Source: Diplonema papillatum
Lineage: Eukaryota; Euglenozoa; Diplonemea; Diplonemida; Diplonemidae
Reading direction: 5' to 3'
Assembly: GCA_030068145.1 (NCBI GenBank)
Contig: JAPJBO010000281.1
Location: forward strand, 62,001 to 126,000
DNA length: 64,000 nucleotides
Below the pieces are notes generated by a model. That model saw only the letters and a program-made list of their open reading frames with translations. It had not been told where the DNA came from and searched no databases. This document shows, one piece after another, positions 33,634-45,631 of the stretch (the stretch's first letter is position 1; each line of letters begins with the position of its first letter). The position numbers and the translations under genes were made by a program.

Positions 33634-33968
33634 TTACATTTTTGACAATGTCTCGAAAAGAAAGCCGTAAGACTCATATGTTGCCCCATTTCGAACATGC
33701 CCGTTGCCCGGCGGCGTCCTCTGGTAGGGCGAAATTTCTTCGCCACGGCTACCCCGCCCTTCAGCCTGCTCTGCAGACAGCGGCGTCTCCCACACCACCG
33801 CATCTGCCACACGTAACCTCGCTGGAGTGCAAGGTGTCGCACGTTGGGTAGAACACGCCACTGTTCCCCCGGCATTGCCCTATTCGGTCCGATAGGCTCC
33901 TCAGGAACGGCGACGTCTTTCCACTTCACCTGGGTCAACTCCAGATTTTCCTTGGTGGGTGCGGGCAT
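33634..33968 (-). CDS. Short candidate gene, uncertain
   Basis: From ATG 33968 the frame reads MPAPTKENLELTQVKWKDVA and on to GPNRAMPGEQW with good codon choice. The best downstream coding (RVADAVVWETPLSAEQAEG, then SYGFLFETLSKM and stop at 33634) is in another frame. A 35-base GT-AG gap (GTGTTC to CTCCAG) would join them, but that is very short for an intron compared with the others here. It could be a real small gene, an exon pair with a longer intron, or a frameshifted relic. A TCTCCGG-family repeat lies directly upstream (33980-34042). Confidence 0.35.
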
Positions 33969-33979
33969 CTTGCGTTTCC

Positions 33980-34042
33980 TTTTTTAGCGTTATTTTTGGA
34001 TTACAAGGTTGGTATTTTAAAGTCTCCGGTTGACCGCAGAGG
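33980..34042 (+). repeat. TCTCCGG-family repeat
   Basis: TTTTTTAGCGTTATTTTTGG, AAGGTTGGTATTTTAAAG and TCTCCGGTTGACCG. It lies right upstream of the candidate start at 33968. Confidence 0.6.
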
Positions 34043-34900
34043 CTTGGGTATGGAGGGGGTTGATAAAAGTGAGAGGGTGCCGCTCGTGTAGGTAGGGGTA
34101 CAGTTGTGCCGTGGGACCCTCTGAAACTTACAAAACAGCCCAGATTTCGGTCCGGAACAGGTGGGTTTTTTTTGTTTGTGCGCACTAGTTGAACTCACCT
34201 GCTTTGGTAAGTTTCAATGTAGTACGCTGCCAACTACTAATGCTCAGTACCAACAATGCTTTGTTAACAAACAAACAAAAAAAACGGGGCGGCGAGAAAC
34301 TAAGAACAAAGAAGAAGGAAGATTTCGAGGAGGGTGCGTCGACTGCACCGCTGATATCGCGCGTTCGTAGTTTTGTTTTTGTTCTTTCGATTGTTTAGCA
34401 TCTTTTTTTTTAAAAAAAAGCGCGCTCGTCAGAAATTGCAAAGTCAACAAAACTAAAGTCCGGAAATGATTCTCGCGCAAGCCGGATGAAGGGCACGAAC
34501 CCTGAGAGTAACCAGGTACGATTGCGGCCCGGTTATAGGGGGCGGGACCGAGAGAGAAATGCTGAGGTGCGCTTTCTTGCACTTTATGGAAAGCGACGGT
34601 CTTTGGCAGAAACTCCGGATCTTCACGCCGCGTAGGGGAATCGTGCACGAAGTTTCGGTCTGCGCAGCAGGCAAAAATATCCGTGTGGCGAGCCCCACGG
34701 CCATTCCAGATCGTTCTTTCCGGAGGTTCTGGCAAAAATAAACTGCACGGAAGAGATCCCACGGCCGCGTTAAACCGGCGTCGACGCACACGCACGTCCA
34801 CACTTGAAGACGTGGTTTGTCATATGTGCTCTGGTCTTCCACCTTTGATCCCTTCGTGAAGGCTTCTTCTGTTTCTAATTCTCTTCAGAAGTGGGCATGC

Positions 34901-35770
34901 TTATGCGACCAACGAAGATGCGGTGTTGGAGTCGTACTTCCAGTTGGGCGGGAGCCTGTGTGGGTTTTAGAGTACTTCGAGATTAACTTTGCGAACGAGG
35001 ACTGCTATTCCGAAGCAGTCTCTCACTCTGAAGAGCGTGCATCTGACTCAGTATGTAGCTAACGTCTGCAGCTGTAGGGTATGTGGCAACAAATGTAGTC
35101 GCCTATCTGTAGCTGTAGCGCTTTGCTGAGTAGTCTGCGCAGTGTTGTCTGTTGCAATAGCCTGTAGCTGTATTGTCTGGAATAGGCAGGCAAGCGTAGT
35201 AGTAGTAGTAGCATGTGTCATCCTAATCCGGGAACAAGTCAGGGAGAAGAACGGAGCAATCTTTACAAACAAACGAGTGACTTAAGGTGGCCGCTTGAGC
35301 GGCGCCAATCCGAGCGCACACAGCAGCAGTGACACGTGGAATAGGCAGGCAAGCGAAGTAAAAACACACATTCTGGTGCGGCGGTAGTAGCGGGCGAGAC
35401 GGTGGATTCTGGACTCGATGAGGATGAGGCGGAACTTCTGGTCCTTGTCCTTCCTGTTCTTCTCCATGTGCTTGCGCATCTGCACGGCCTTCTTGATCAT
35501 GTGGTACAGGTCCTCCGGGGTCTCCGGGGCGATTCCGTGGTGCTTCAGGATGCGGAGGATCTTACGTCCGGTCACGTTCTTGATCTGCGCAACACCGGCG
35601 GAGTCTCTCAGCTGCACACCGATCTGCGACGGCGTCAAACCCTTCTTCGCGTAGCTGACGATCTGGTCAACGACTTCCTTCGACCCCATCTTCGCCCACT
35701 GCGCGGGGATTCGCTTGTAAGGCAGGGCCGAGTCGGCCATACCCTTTCCGAAGCTGTGCATACGACCCAT
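34901..35770 (-). CDS. RPS13: 40S ribosomal protein S13 (uS15), copy 2
   Basis: This second gene for the same 151-residue uS15 has exon 1 at 35770-35370 and exon 2 at 34955-34901, with the intron at the same codon as copy 1 (GTGTGT to ACACAG, 414 bp). Coding exon 1 matches copy 1 at 400 of 401 bases; the one change is AGG to AGA. The first 10 codons of exon 2 are identical, but the last eight carry seven synonymous differences. Identity stops about four bases upstream of the ATG, and the intron bodies differ except for short blocks such as TGCAGACGTTAGCTACATA. The intron contains a SINE-like insertion. An array of ACTGTGATAG units lies about 115 bp upstream of the start. Confidence 0.96.
35178..35355 (-). 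mobile_element. SINE-like element with (CTA)n tail and 19-bp target duplication
   Basis: A 140-bp element (35197-35336) sits in the S13 copy-2 intron between two perfect copies of TGGAATAGGCAGGCAAGCG (35178-35196 and 35337-35355). In minus orientation it starts CGTGTCACTGCTGCTG and ends GATGACACATG followed by four CTA units. Perfect duplications of that length with a simple-repeat tail are the mark of LINE-driven retroposition. A relative without a clear duplication is at 23783-23897. The tail GACACATRC(CTA)n is shared with otherwise different bodies at 18702, 53104 and 54438. Confidence 0.85.
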
Positions 35771-35861
35771 TTTGCTGTGATGTCTGTTTTGCTTCCCTTT
35801 CCTGGAGTTGTTGCGACTTTCAGAGAGCAAAGAGAACCTCGACGTAGCGGATATATTGAGC

Positions 35862-35967
35862 CGGTCCACCCCATCCTGATGGCCTGTAATAGACTGTGAT
35901 AGACTGTGATAGACTGTGATAGACTGTGATAGACTGTGATAGACTGTGATAGACTGTGATAGACCAC
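35862..35967 (+). repeat. ACTGTGATAG decamer array with element end
   Basis: GAGCCGGTCCACCCCATCC at 35862 is the terminal repeat of the intronic element at 7234. It is followed by about eight tandem copies of ACTGTGATAG. It lies just upstream of S13 copy 2. No matching right end is seen, so the element is truncated or diverged there. Confidence 0.75.
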
Positions 35968-36195
35968 TGGGTGATATTCGATGACATAATGTACTATATT
36001 TGTGGGTATTGTAGTTTGTTTTGTGCGCAGCCATGAGACTGGTGCAGGAAGAGGTCTCACCCGAAGCGACGAGAGAGTTTGTGTTGGGCAGGCTTCACGT
36101 TGACTGCAAGTTCCGGCCAGCGAACGAGTCCGAACCCAGAGCCAAAGCATGTCCGGCACACCATAAGTTTTTTGGCAGTAGATGACTCACGGTAC

Positions 36196-38280
36196 TCATC
36201 GGTGTTCTCCCCCTTCATTTGTGAATATCCTGTCTGTCTTCTTCGTCGATCGGACAGAAGGCATCTGTTGTTGATTTGGCTCCGGGGGTTCGGCACACGC
36301 CTGGGCTGCTTTACCCCTGCGGGGATAGTCAGCAGGTATCGCGAAATCCGCTTTGTCGAATGCAATAATGCTTTCGAGAAGCTCTCTCATCTTCCCCGTT
36401 CTACCGAGGCCCCGCTTCCGGCATTGGTCCTCGAGACATGCTCGTGAGTTGTTGTCGACCATATCGGATGTGGACAGCTCTTTGATGGCAGCACGAGCTT
36501 CGTCCTCTGCGAGGACCTTTTTGTTTCGTTTCTTGACGAGTGCTTCTCCTGCTGCCTGCTTACGAAGCGTGTTCTCTTCGTACTCGTCAGCGAGCCGATG
36601 CGACCTTGAGACAGTGGTCTCCCAGTTCAGGTAAGTTTCCTTGCAATAGGCAAGGACTTTCTCATTTCCGAGCAGTTCGGATGACACTGCTGGAAGGTTC
36701 CCTGAACGGAACATGGCAACTGCGCGGAGTACATCGTCAGTTACCCCGACGCCACGACAATCCTCGATCACTGCTTTGGCAATGCCGACAGGTTTCTCGG
36801 TCATGTTGGCATTGCAGCCTGGAGGGGCGTGGGCGTCGCTGACTGCGTTGACGTACTTTTCCACCTCCAAGCACTTGAACGAGCGGATGTGCTTTACGAT
36901 TACCTCGTCGAAACGCACTCCCTCCTCCGTCCCTGGATCTTCCAGTTCGAGCTCGTTCGGCAACGGGTTGCTGGAGAGGGACTTGACGGCGGCCTTCAGT
37001 TGATCGGCATACGAGGTCGGCCCGCATTCGCGATCTCGACCAAGCTTGTTACCATCGGCGGCAAGATGCCCAAACTTGAGTGTTGTGGGCGGGGAACTGC
37101 CTTCAACCAGCTTCAGGTTATCGGGCACGCTGCAGCCGAACAAATCTTTTCTCCCTTCGAAGGCAAGAGCACGGAGAGGCGGGTTGGTCAGGTTGTGACA
37201 TAGACACGCGATGATTCCGATCCAAGCCTCCTTGACCGACCCCAGCTCAGATAATTGCCAGAGAAGCTGGCTGAGAGGATAGGTCAATGCTGTGAACACC
37301 CTGCGCAGCATGCGGAGCTTGTCGCAGAAGCTGGGGTTGCCAAGGGCGATGAATAGCTTGTGCCACTTGTTCGGCACTTTAGTCTTCGCACCGGGAGCAC
37401 TCGAGTAGAGCACATTATCGCGCTGTTCCAAATACAGTTGCAACCAACCGGCCACGATCTTGCCCTGAACCGTGTGTGTCAGGCTGTACGCACCGGCTGT
37501 CAACGAACAAAAGCGGGCTTGTCATCGTGAAGACGAACGACGCGGTGGTACGCCATATCGAGCGCACCTCGAAGTACTTCACGGAGCTAAATGATAAGTT
37601 GCTTGAACTTGGCTTCCAAGTCTGCGACGAGGCTTTTATGCCACGATTGAAGAAGGTAGTGACCGACCGAGCGATGTTCGGTGTGTGCACCGACCTCTAC
37701 AGTGCACAGTTCGTTGATGAGGTCATCATGGAGCCTGTCCACAGACAGCATCTCGCCGACAGCAGCATGCTAGACCAGCTGTCCTCCGACCAGCTCCCGC
37801 TGAAAGTGTGATTCCGCTGGCATACCAGTTCATAGCTGGCAATGATCCCTTCGCGCACTGGTTTACCCAAACCACCGGACTTTCGCCGGCTGGCATGTTC
37901 TGGGTTCCCAAGAAGTCCGGCCTCCTCCATACTGCTTCGACTGAGTCGAAGTAAGTAAAGGATAGCGTGAGCACGTCCTTGTTGCGGCCAGGCAAGTCGC
38001 CCGCGTCCCCAGACAGACAGATGTCTCCAGTATTGAGACGCAGCAGAAACTCCATGTCCTGCAAGATCATGCTCAGTGCAAGAGCACGTCGTACGACGCG
38101 TCGACTTACGTCATTCCTCAAGTCCAGATTTGGAAACGGGCGCAAGATGATGTGCGTGGTTTCCTTGATGAGGGTCGGGATCCTTGACAGCGGAACCCGA
38201 GCTACGACGAACGCAAGGACGAGCTCACGTAGTGAAGTGGAAACCTCCTCTTCTGCACCTGAACCAGTGCTTCCCGACAT
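36196..38280 (-). pseudogene. Disrupted gene with an inverted middle segment, SAP-like C-terminus
   Basis: The minus strand reads MSGSTGSGAEEEVSTSLREL from ATG 38280 to about 37811 (NWYASGI). It then loses sense, and resumes at 37503 as TAGAYSLTHTVQGKIVAGWL through to the stop at 36196. Between 37500 and 37811 it is the plus strand that reads as good protein (SGLVIVKTNDAVVRHIE, ELGFQVCDEAFMPRLKK, VDEVIMEPVHRQHLAD). This looks like an internal inversion of about 310 bp. Short complementary blocks (AGCGGG near 37513, CCCGCT near 37796) lie at the edges. The C-terminal part has NSRACLEDQCRKRGLGRTGK, resembling a SAP DNA-binding motif. Undisrupted, it would be a single-exon protein of about 690 residues. 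I do not recognise the family; a mobile-element protein is possible. Confidence 0.6.
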
Positions 38281-38524
38281 TTGGATTATTTTATTATGCG
38301 TGGAGGAGAAACCCTACGAAGGGGCAGAGCTTCCAATACACAAACCGAACCCGGGGGTGATCGTAAGCTCATGTGGTGGGCTGAATTAGTTTGAGCTAAA
38401 AAACAGAGAATCGAAGGCGAGAATCTGCGTCGCCGACGCAACGGTTACCTCTTCGAACGTGAACTATCGTGCGTTCGCTTTTTCAGCTCGCCTTGATAGG
38501 CGCGCTTGGCCGCCCCAGTCCACA

Positions 38525-38815
38525 AGCCCTGTGACAGACTGTGATAGACTGTGATAGACTGTGATAGACTGTGATAGACTGTGATAGACTGTGATAGACT
38601 GTGATAGACTGTGATAAACTGTAATAGACTGTGATAGACTGTGGTAGACTGTGGTAGACTGTGATAGACTGCGATAGACTGTGATAGACTGTGATAGACT
38701 GTGATAGACTGTGATAGACTGTGATAGACTGTGATAGACTGTGGTAGACTGTGGTAGACTGTGACAGACAGAAGAATGCACTTCGATGGGGGAGGGGTGG
38801 ACCGGCTCATATATA
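38525..38815 (+). repeat. ACTGTGATAG decamer array, long form
   Basis: About 24 tandem copies of ACTGTGATAG with scattered variants (ACTGTGGTAG, ACTGCGATAG) end in GAAGAATGCACTTCGATGG and GGGGTGGACCGGCTC, the right terminal repeat of the element seen at 7411. The intronic copies have only two or three GTGATAGACC-type units, so this copy appears expanded. Confidence 0.85.
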
Positions 38816-38823
38816 GAGGTGGG

Positions 38824-39041
38824 ACACGTACAATACAAACACAATCTGTTTTGTTCTTCGCGTACACCCACTGTGACTGTGTGTTGTGTTCTCACTCAGG
38901 ACTTTGACCTGTGTTTGTGTGTCTTGTCGTGCCAACACGTGGTTCGGTAGTTACAGCACTTGGGATCCCTTCGCTTCTTTGTCTGGCAGCTTTGTCGAGC
39001 ATTTTCTTCCAAGCTGGCGCTTAAAAAAAAAAAAAAAAAAA
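38824..39041 (+). mobile_element. SINE-like retroposon with poly(A), copy 2
   Basis: Starts near ACAATACAAACACAATCTG, contains TCACTCAGGACTTTGACCTG, CAACACGTGGTTCGGTAG and CACTTGGGATCCCTTC, and ends GCTGGCGCTT followed by 19 A. Directly upstream is the end of the decamer element; a TATATAG sequence lies at the join. Confidence 0.75.
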
Positions 39042-39894
39042 GAACAGTTGTCGCAAACAGCTGAAAAAGAAGTCGGAAACTTGGCATTTTGTGTATGGAC
39101 CCCTAGACAAGCAGACGGAGGTTGTTCAAAACAAGTCACGCCGGTTGCTGTTGTTGCTGTTGTCGGCGCTTCGTCGGCCTTGGTTCGAAGACAACTTATC
39201 ATTGAAAGGGTCTAAATACTTTCATTCTTTGTTCACCGCTTAGGTCGGATACATCAGCAATGCAGAATGCACGCGAATTATTAAAGAAAGCTGGATGAAG
39301 TCCAGCATAATGAGCGAAGTGAACGTACTAGGGATGGAAGTTGCCCCACCTTCTTCCTGAGCATCTTCGGTGCTGAAATCTGACGCCCACAAACAGCAGT
39401 AAGCCCGGTGGACCTGAAAGAGAAAAGGGGCGCCGACGGCTAGAGTTGAACATTTCTTTTTTTCGCGAGAGGTAGACTTAGAAAAAAATGAAGCAGAAAG
39501 ACGAAACGAAAGGTTATTAGACATCGGGCGAGAGGGGGTTGGGAGGCGGGGCGGGGACAATGCAAGAACGTGCTTTTTGGAAGGGCGCGTGCTCCAACAC
39601 CGTGTCCTATCTGCGCCGTGCTTCGGCTTTTAAACCCACGGTACACTCGGCGGACGATCATCAACGGAACTCTCGATATGAACGAGTCCATGGGAGAGGA
39701 ACGGTCTTGACTTTTGCATTTTTTTCATTGGCACATGACCGATTCATTTTGCATTCCCTCCATGTCTTTAGAGCATGTGGTATGTCATTCTTACTCATTC
39801 TAATCGGCATCCCTCTTCTTGAATCGCGAACGATCCCTTCCGTGGAATGCTAACACCGCCATTTGAGATTATCGATGCCTGAGACAGGGCAACG

Positions 39895-40260
39895 GTGTCA
39901 GTCTAAGTTGGTAGGCGGCTGTTCGTAGCTCGTCAAACCCAGGACCACCCGTGCTACCAGAGCACAGGCGAATCCGTCACGGGGAGAAGGGAGGCCCCTA
40001 CAACCGCTTCTGAGCCATCAGTTGAAAACTCGTGACTACGGCTCGCTAGGCAGCACTGACTTGTCTTCTTTTTGGAATGGGTTGTGCTCAACACCGCACT
40101 GGCCTATCTGCCCCGTGTTTCAGTCCCTTTGAGCCACACACACAGAGGCACATTTACCGGACCATCACCTGCGAGGAACCTGAGTGTCAACAAACCGGAC
40201 TGTGTGTCTGCCTTGGTAGCCGGCTTCGTAGCTTGTCACTCAGGATCCGAGCACCGGAAA
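39895..40260 (+). repeat. Fragments of the CTCAACACCGCAC repeat family
   Basis: Bases 39905-40062 match 47925-48000 and 57408-57570 (GCGGCTGTTCGTAGCTCGTC, CCAGGACCACCCGTGC, CGAATCCGTCACGGGGAG). Bases 40080-40250 match the earlier part of the same family in diverged form. The order of the pieces is swapped relative to the other copies. Confidence 0.6.
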
Positions 40261-40899
40261 GTCTATCGAGCAGCTCTTGGTTTCGGCGGGTTAAAGCAGG
40301 GTGCCGCGTGGCACCTGCCGCGGGTAAACCAAGCGGGCTCTCCGAGTGGTGTGCCGAATCTTCATCGGTTTTCGGGGAACATGAAAACCCCTTTTGCCAC
40401 GCTGCTGCACGCGCAGTCAGTTCTGCACACGCATGGTTTTTTTTTCCCGAGTGCACGCCGTCGACCGTAGTTGGTTGCGCTCAGCGTGTGCCAAACTTCG
40501 GAGCGCTGGCGAGCGATTCTGCTCAGGGAGTGTGGCAAATTGCAATGTGCGGCAGGGCGCACACTTTTTGGTAACAAACAAACATCGGGGTAGAAAGTGT
40601 GGATGGACTAAATTTCGTGGAGCTGAGGGCTCACCACGTGAATTACGGCTCAGTTGCTCTGTACCACTGCACACCCAGAGGGTAGGATACGGACTGCCGA
40701 TCTTCTGTGGAACTCCCTGACGTTGCCAACGCACGGGGCCGCATAAGGGAAGGAAAGCGAGAGAGAGAAAGAGATAGTGGCAAGGCTGGGGCAGCGCCCG
40801 AAGATCCTGAACGGAAACTCAGGGCTCAGCGTGACTTAACTCGTCTGCGGGTCGAGCCGCGTGGCCTTTGTGTGCACCTGTCATGCACTCGCCTCACAC

Positions 40900-40970
40900 A
40901 AACGGGTAACGGGGAACTTGGGTTCGACTCCGGAGAGGGAGCGGCATTCACATCAAAATTGCCCAACTTG
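40900..40970 (+). pseudogene. 18S rRNA fragment, copy 3
   Basis: AACGGGTAACGGGGAACTTG, GGTTCGACTCCGGAGAGGG and AGCGGC, then a short gap and AAATTGCCCAACT. This is the same stretch of the 18S 5' domain as the copies at 24751 and 59400, but shorter. Confidence 0.8.
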
Positions 40971-40999
40971 CGTCACAACGGCATGCAAAAAGCTTTGCC

Positions 41000-42000
41000 G
41001 CAGGCTCAACACACCACTTGCGCTCATACGTGCAGTGTTCGGCTGCTTCAAGAAAGGAGTCCGATTCAAACGCATCTACCGACGCCGTGAGGCGATGTCG
41101 TCTCCTCGCGGAGAAAACCGCGGTGCTGGTGCTACGTGCACGTCTCAACCGATTCTATTGTTTGCGTCTACGTGCAAAAGACCTGCCAGAGGTGGTACAG
41201 CTTACGTGTGCGTTGCAGTGCACGGTTTGTTGTAGTAGATACTGCCCGAAGCGCAGTTTTGCCCAATTTGAGTTCCCGACACGGTTTGTTTTCTGGGTCC
41301 TGTTGCTCCTGGGGCGGGTGTTTTCGGGACGAAGCACAGGCAGTTGTCAGCATGGTCAGGCACGTCAGCTTTTCCAGCCGACATGCAGCTCAAAACTTCT
41401 GCTTGATCGTGCGTGGATGCACGGATAGTTCGGTCCAGGCATGCTGACAATCGACCAAGTGCCGCAAGAGGCGACAGCGATAATCCACCAACAGGTGGCA
41501 AGAACGTTGAAGTATGGCTAAAGATAAAGTGGTGTCACATGAGGGGGTAATCTCAGGGCCGCCCACGTGATAAGCCGTTAAGCATTGAGTTCTTTTAAGT
41601 ACATGAACCACATGGATTAGCATGCACTGCCTTGAAAGTACATGAACCACGTGGATTAACATGCACTGTAGTTAAGCAGCGGCTGCCGGCTTATCCCGTG
41701 ACACCTTTTATATGTACGTTATAGAAAGAGTAGCGTTGGCACTCTTACAGGTTCGTTCCCTCGTAGCTCGCCGGGAACGGGCACTCCAGTGAAACTGGGT
41801 AACGTACAGATACTCTGCCACCAGCGATCGTGAGGATATAGCTGCAACCCACCAAGAGGGGCTCAACACACCACTTGCGCTCGTACGAAAGGAAGGTCGA
41901 CCGTGCCCGATTCAAACGCATCTACCGACGCCGTGAGGTGATGTCGTCTCCTCGCGGAGAAACCCGCGGTGCTGGTGCTACGTGCACATCTCGGGCAACA
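41000..42000 (+). repeat. Local direct repeats downstream of IFT54
   Basis: Bases 41003-41150 and 41860-41992 are copies of one segment (GGCTCAACACACCACTTGCG, ATTCAAACGCATCTACCGAC, GATGTCGTCTCCTCGCGGAG). Between them, 41597-41630 and 41636-41670 repeat GTACATGAACCAC, TGGATTA and CATGCACTG in tandem. No gene recognised. Confidence 0.7.
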
Positions 42001-42061
42001 GCAGGCATACTGGGCGTCCGGGACCTGAAATACTACGACGCCTGTGATCCGCTTGGCGTCA

Positions 42062-43955
42062 TCACCTGGCTACCATCTTCAGAAGCGTCTCGATAATCAT
42101 GTCGTTCTTAATGATGTTGGCTCGCGTCGTGTATATCTTGTTGAGCTGTGTGCGGGGTTGTTTTATTTTACGCGGTGGGATGTTCTCATTCAATGCAAGG
42201 CGCGCATGCATAGACCGTTTTTGTGCGGGTGTCTTGTGGCATCGGCGGCTTGCTGCTTACCCGAGACGCGCACTACTTCAGGGGACTGCACGACTTATAG
42301 CGCGCGGAAGAGCGAGCCATAGCAGGTCTGTGTTGGTCCTGAATGTCCTAGGCTGCACACGCACTACACTGACGCATTGAACGAGTCTGAGAGCCTTCCG
42401 GCTACTTCCCTACCTACCATCTCAGCGGGGTTCGGTGAATCCAGTACGCTTTCAATCTCACAAGCATGGCGGTCGGTAGTCATGCATCGGCACAAACCCA
42501 CATACTATCGCTTCATCACAACGGTGGCGAGTGGAAGAGGGGTCTCCCTCCCTTCCGAAGGTTCACTCTGTGGGTTTTCCGTCAGATTGAAAACTGTCAG
42601 ACCTGGTCGCTTACGGCGTCCTCCAAGTCTTGAATTTGCGAGTACAAAGGCTGGAGGGCTTCTTCGGTGACGTGCTCGGCCTCCTGCGCTTGCACTTTGA
42701 TCTCCTGTCCCTGGCGTTTCCACAGGGTACGCTCTTTTGACATGGAATCGATGTCTTCTTGCACGAAGTCGAACGCCTTGCCGAGCGGGTTGGTAATTTT
42801 GACCAACGCCTGGAGCGACTCCTTGAGCTTCGACACTTCGGTCGAAAACACCTCTTTTTCGCGCCCGCCGCGGTGCCGGGTTGACGTGAGGACGATGCCC
42901 GTGGTTTCTTCTTGCAGGGTGCCTTGCTGAGCTTCGCGCTGCTGCTTCAGCTTTGCTTCTTCCGCCGCCTTCTTGTCGGCGGCAAGCTTGGCGAGGTATC
43001 CTTCTTCTCCGTCAGTCGGGACGTCGTGGAGGTTGCCCAGGGCTGCGCCGGCGTCGGCTTGCTCGCCCTCTTCTTCCTCGCTGTCCGTGTCCAGCGCGCC
43101 CTTGTCGCCCCCCTTGGGGGTCGCCGAGTTCTTTTTCTCGATGATGACGCCGTGCGGGCCGGACGTCGTTTCCGGGCCTGGCTTCACCTCCGCCTTCTTC
43201 CGCTCCTCGCGCCGCTCGATCGGCGCTGGAGCAGCGGCGGGCTTCGCGTCGGGCTCCGCAGGCTCCGGCTTCACCGCGTCGGGCGCGGCCTGCGGCTGGT
43301 CGGACGACGACGGCACGAGGCCGTCGGCGGCGTCGAGCGCATTGGCCTTTGCCTGCTGCTCCTCCTCCTGCGCCGCGGCCGCCGCGCGCTTAGCTTCGCG
43401 CTTCTTCTCGTCAGCATCGGCCGCCGGCGCGCCGCCCGCGTCCTTCTCCGACGGCGCCGCCGCCGGTTTCTTCTCCTCCTCGGCCGGGTCCTTCTGGTCG
43501 GCCTCCTTGACCTGCCGCGCCTTGTCCTTGAGCCGGTCAAGCACCTTCGAGACCGCGCGGTCACTCTTCTCGATCGGGACCTTCGTCGCTGCCGCGAGCT
43601 TCTGCAAAAACTCGTTGGTGGCCTCGGCTTCGAGCCCCGACACGATTTTGATCGGCTTCGCCGCCAGCGGGGGCTGGAGCTTGAGGGTGTAGTTCACGGA
43701 GCTGATGATCTTCTGCAGAAAAAAGACCTTCGCTTCCTTTTCCGTCACCTTCGCGCTGTTCCGCTCGTCGTCGGTGTACAGCTTCGCGGCGAATCCGGAC
43801 GTCTTGATCACACTCGTGACGATGTCGTGCAGGAACCGAAAAGGAGGCTTCTTGAGCAGCTTGTCGCTGAGCTTTGGGTGCTTTATCACCGCCCCCAGCT
43901 CTTTCTTCGTCTTCTCGATCACCTCCTGCGGCACCTCGGCTTCGGCGGCGGCCAT
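42062..43955 (-). CDS. IFT54: Intraflagellar transport protein IFT54 (TRAF3IP1/MIP-T3 homologue)
   Basis: IFT54 is a subunit of the IFT-B complex, which carries cargo along cilia; its N-terminal calponin-homology-like domain contacts tubulin in studied species. Exon 1 is 43955-42603 (451 codons) and exon 2 is 42145-42062, giving 478 residues. The N-terminus shows the family landmarks KPPFRFLHDIVTSVI, AAKLYTDDE and LAAKPIKIVSGLEAEATNEF. The middle (about 150-330) is Lys/Glu/Ala/Pro-rich. The C-terminal coiled coil has NPLGKAFDFVQEDIDSM. Exon 1 ends LEDAVSDQ at CAG|GTCTGA; exon 2 (after CCGCACACAG) supplies LNKIYTTRANIIKND and ends LLKMVAR. The alternative donor GCC|GTAAGC would drop VSDQ. A GTG codon 12 bases upstream is in frame, but ATG 43955 is the sensible start. 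Unspliced, the frame stops one codon later and lacks the conserved end. Confidence 0.92.
42228..42395 (-). repeat. Inverted partner of the 31005 repeat, in the IFT54 intron
   Basis: This is the reverse complement of 31005-31168 (GCTGCTTACCCGAGACGCGC, GAATGTCCTAGGCTGCAC). It lies inside the single intron of IFT54. Confidence 0.65.
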
Positions 43956-45420
<1,465 letters not shown>

Positions 45421-45631
45421 ACTTCTTACCTCAGGCTTTTATTGGAGGGGAGTACCTATGGTCTTGGTGTGTTTCGTTCGTGACCAACAGGTTGATCCCC
45501 CCAGGCACGCCAAGTCCGCCCTTCGGTATATGTTCGTCCAGAACTTCTCTCACTTCGCCCGCAAATCTTCTTGATCCCTCCTCCCCTAGGACGTCATTAC
45601 CCCCTGTCCTGTGGGGACAATTCACTTCCCA

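Noticed and set aside
38445..38895. Minus-strand open frames reading [10 protein letters not shown] repeats
   Set aside because: They translate the ACTGTGATAG decamer array; three decamers make ten codons without a stop.
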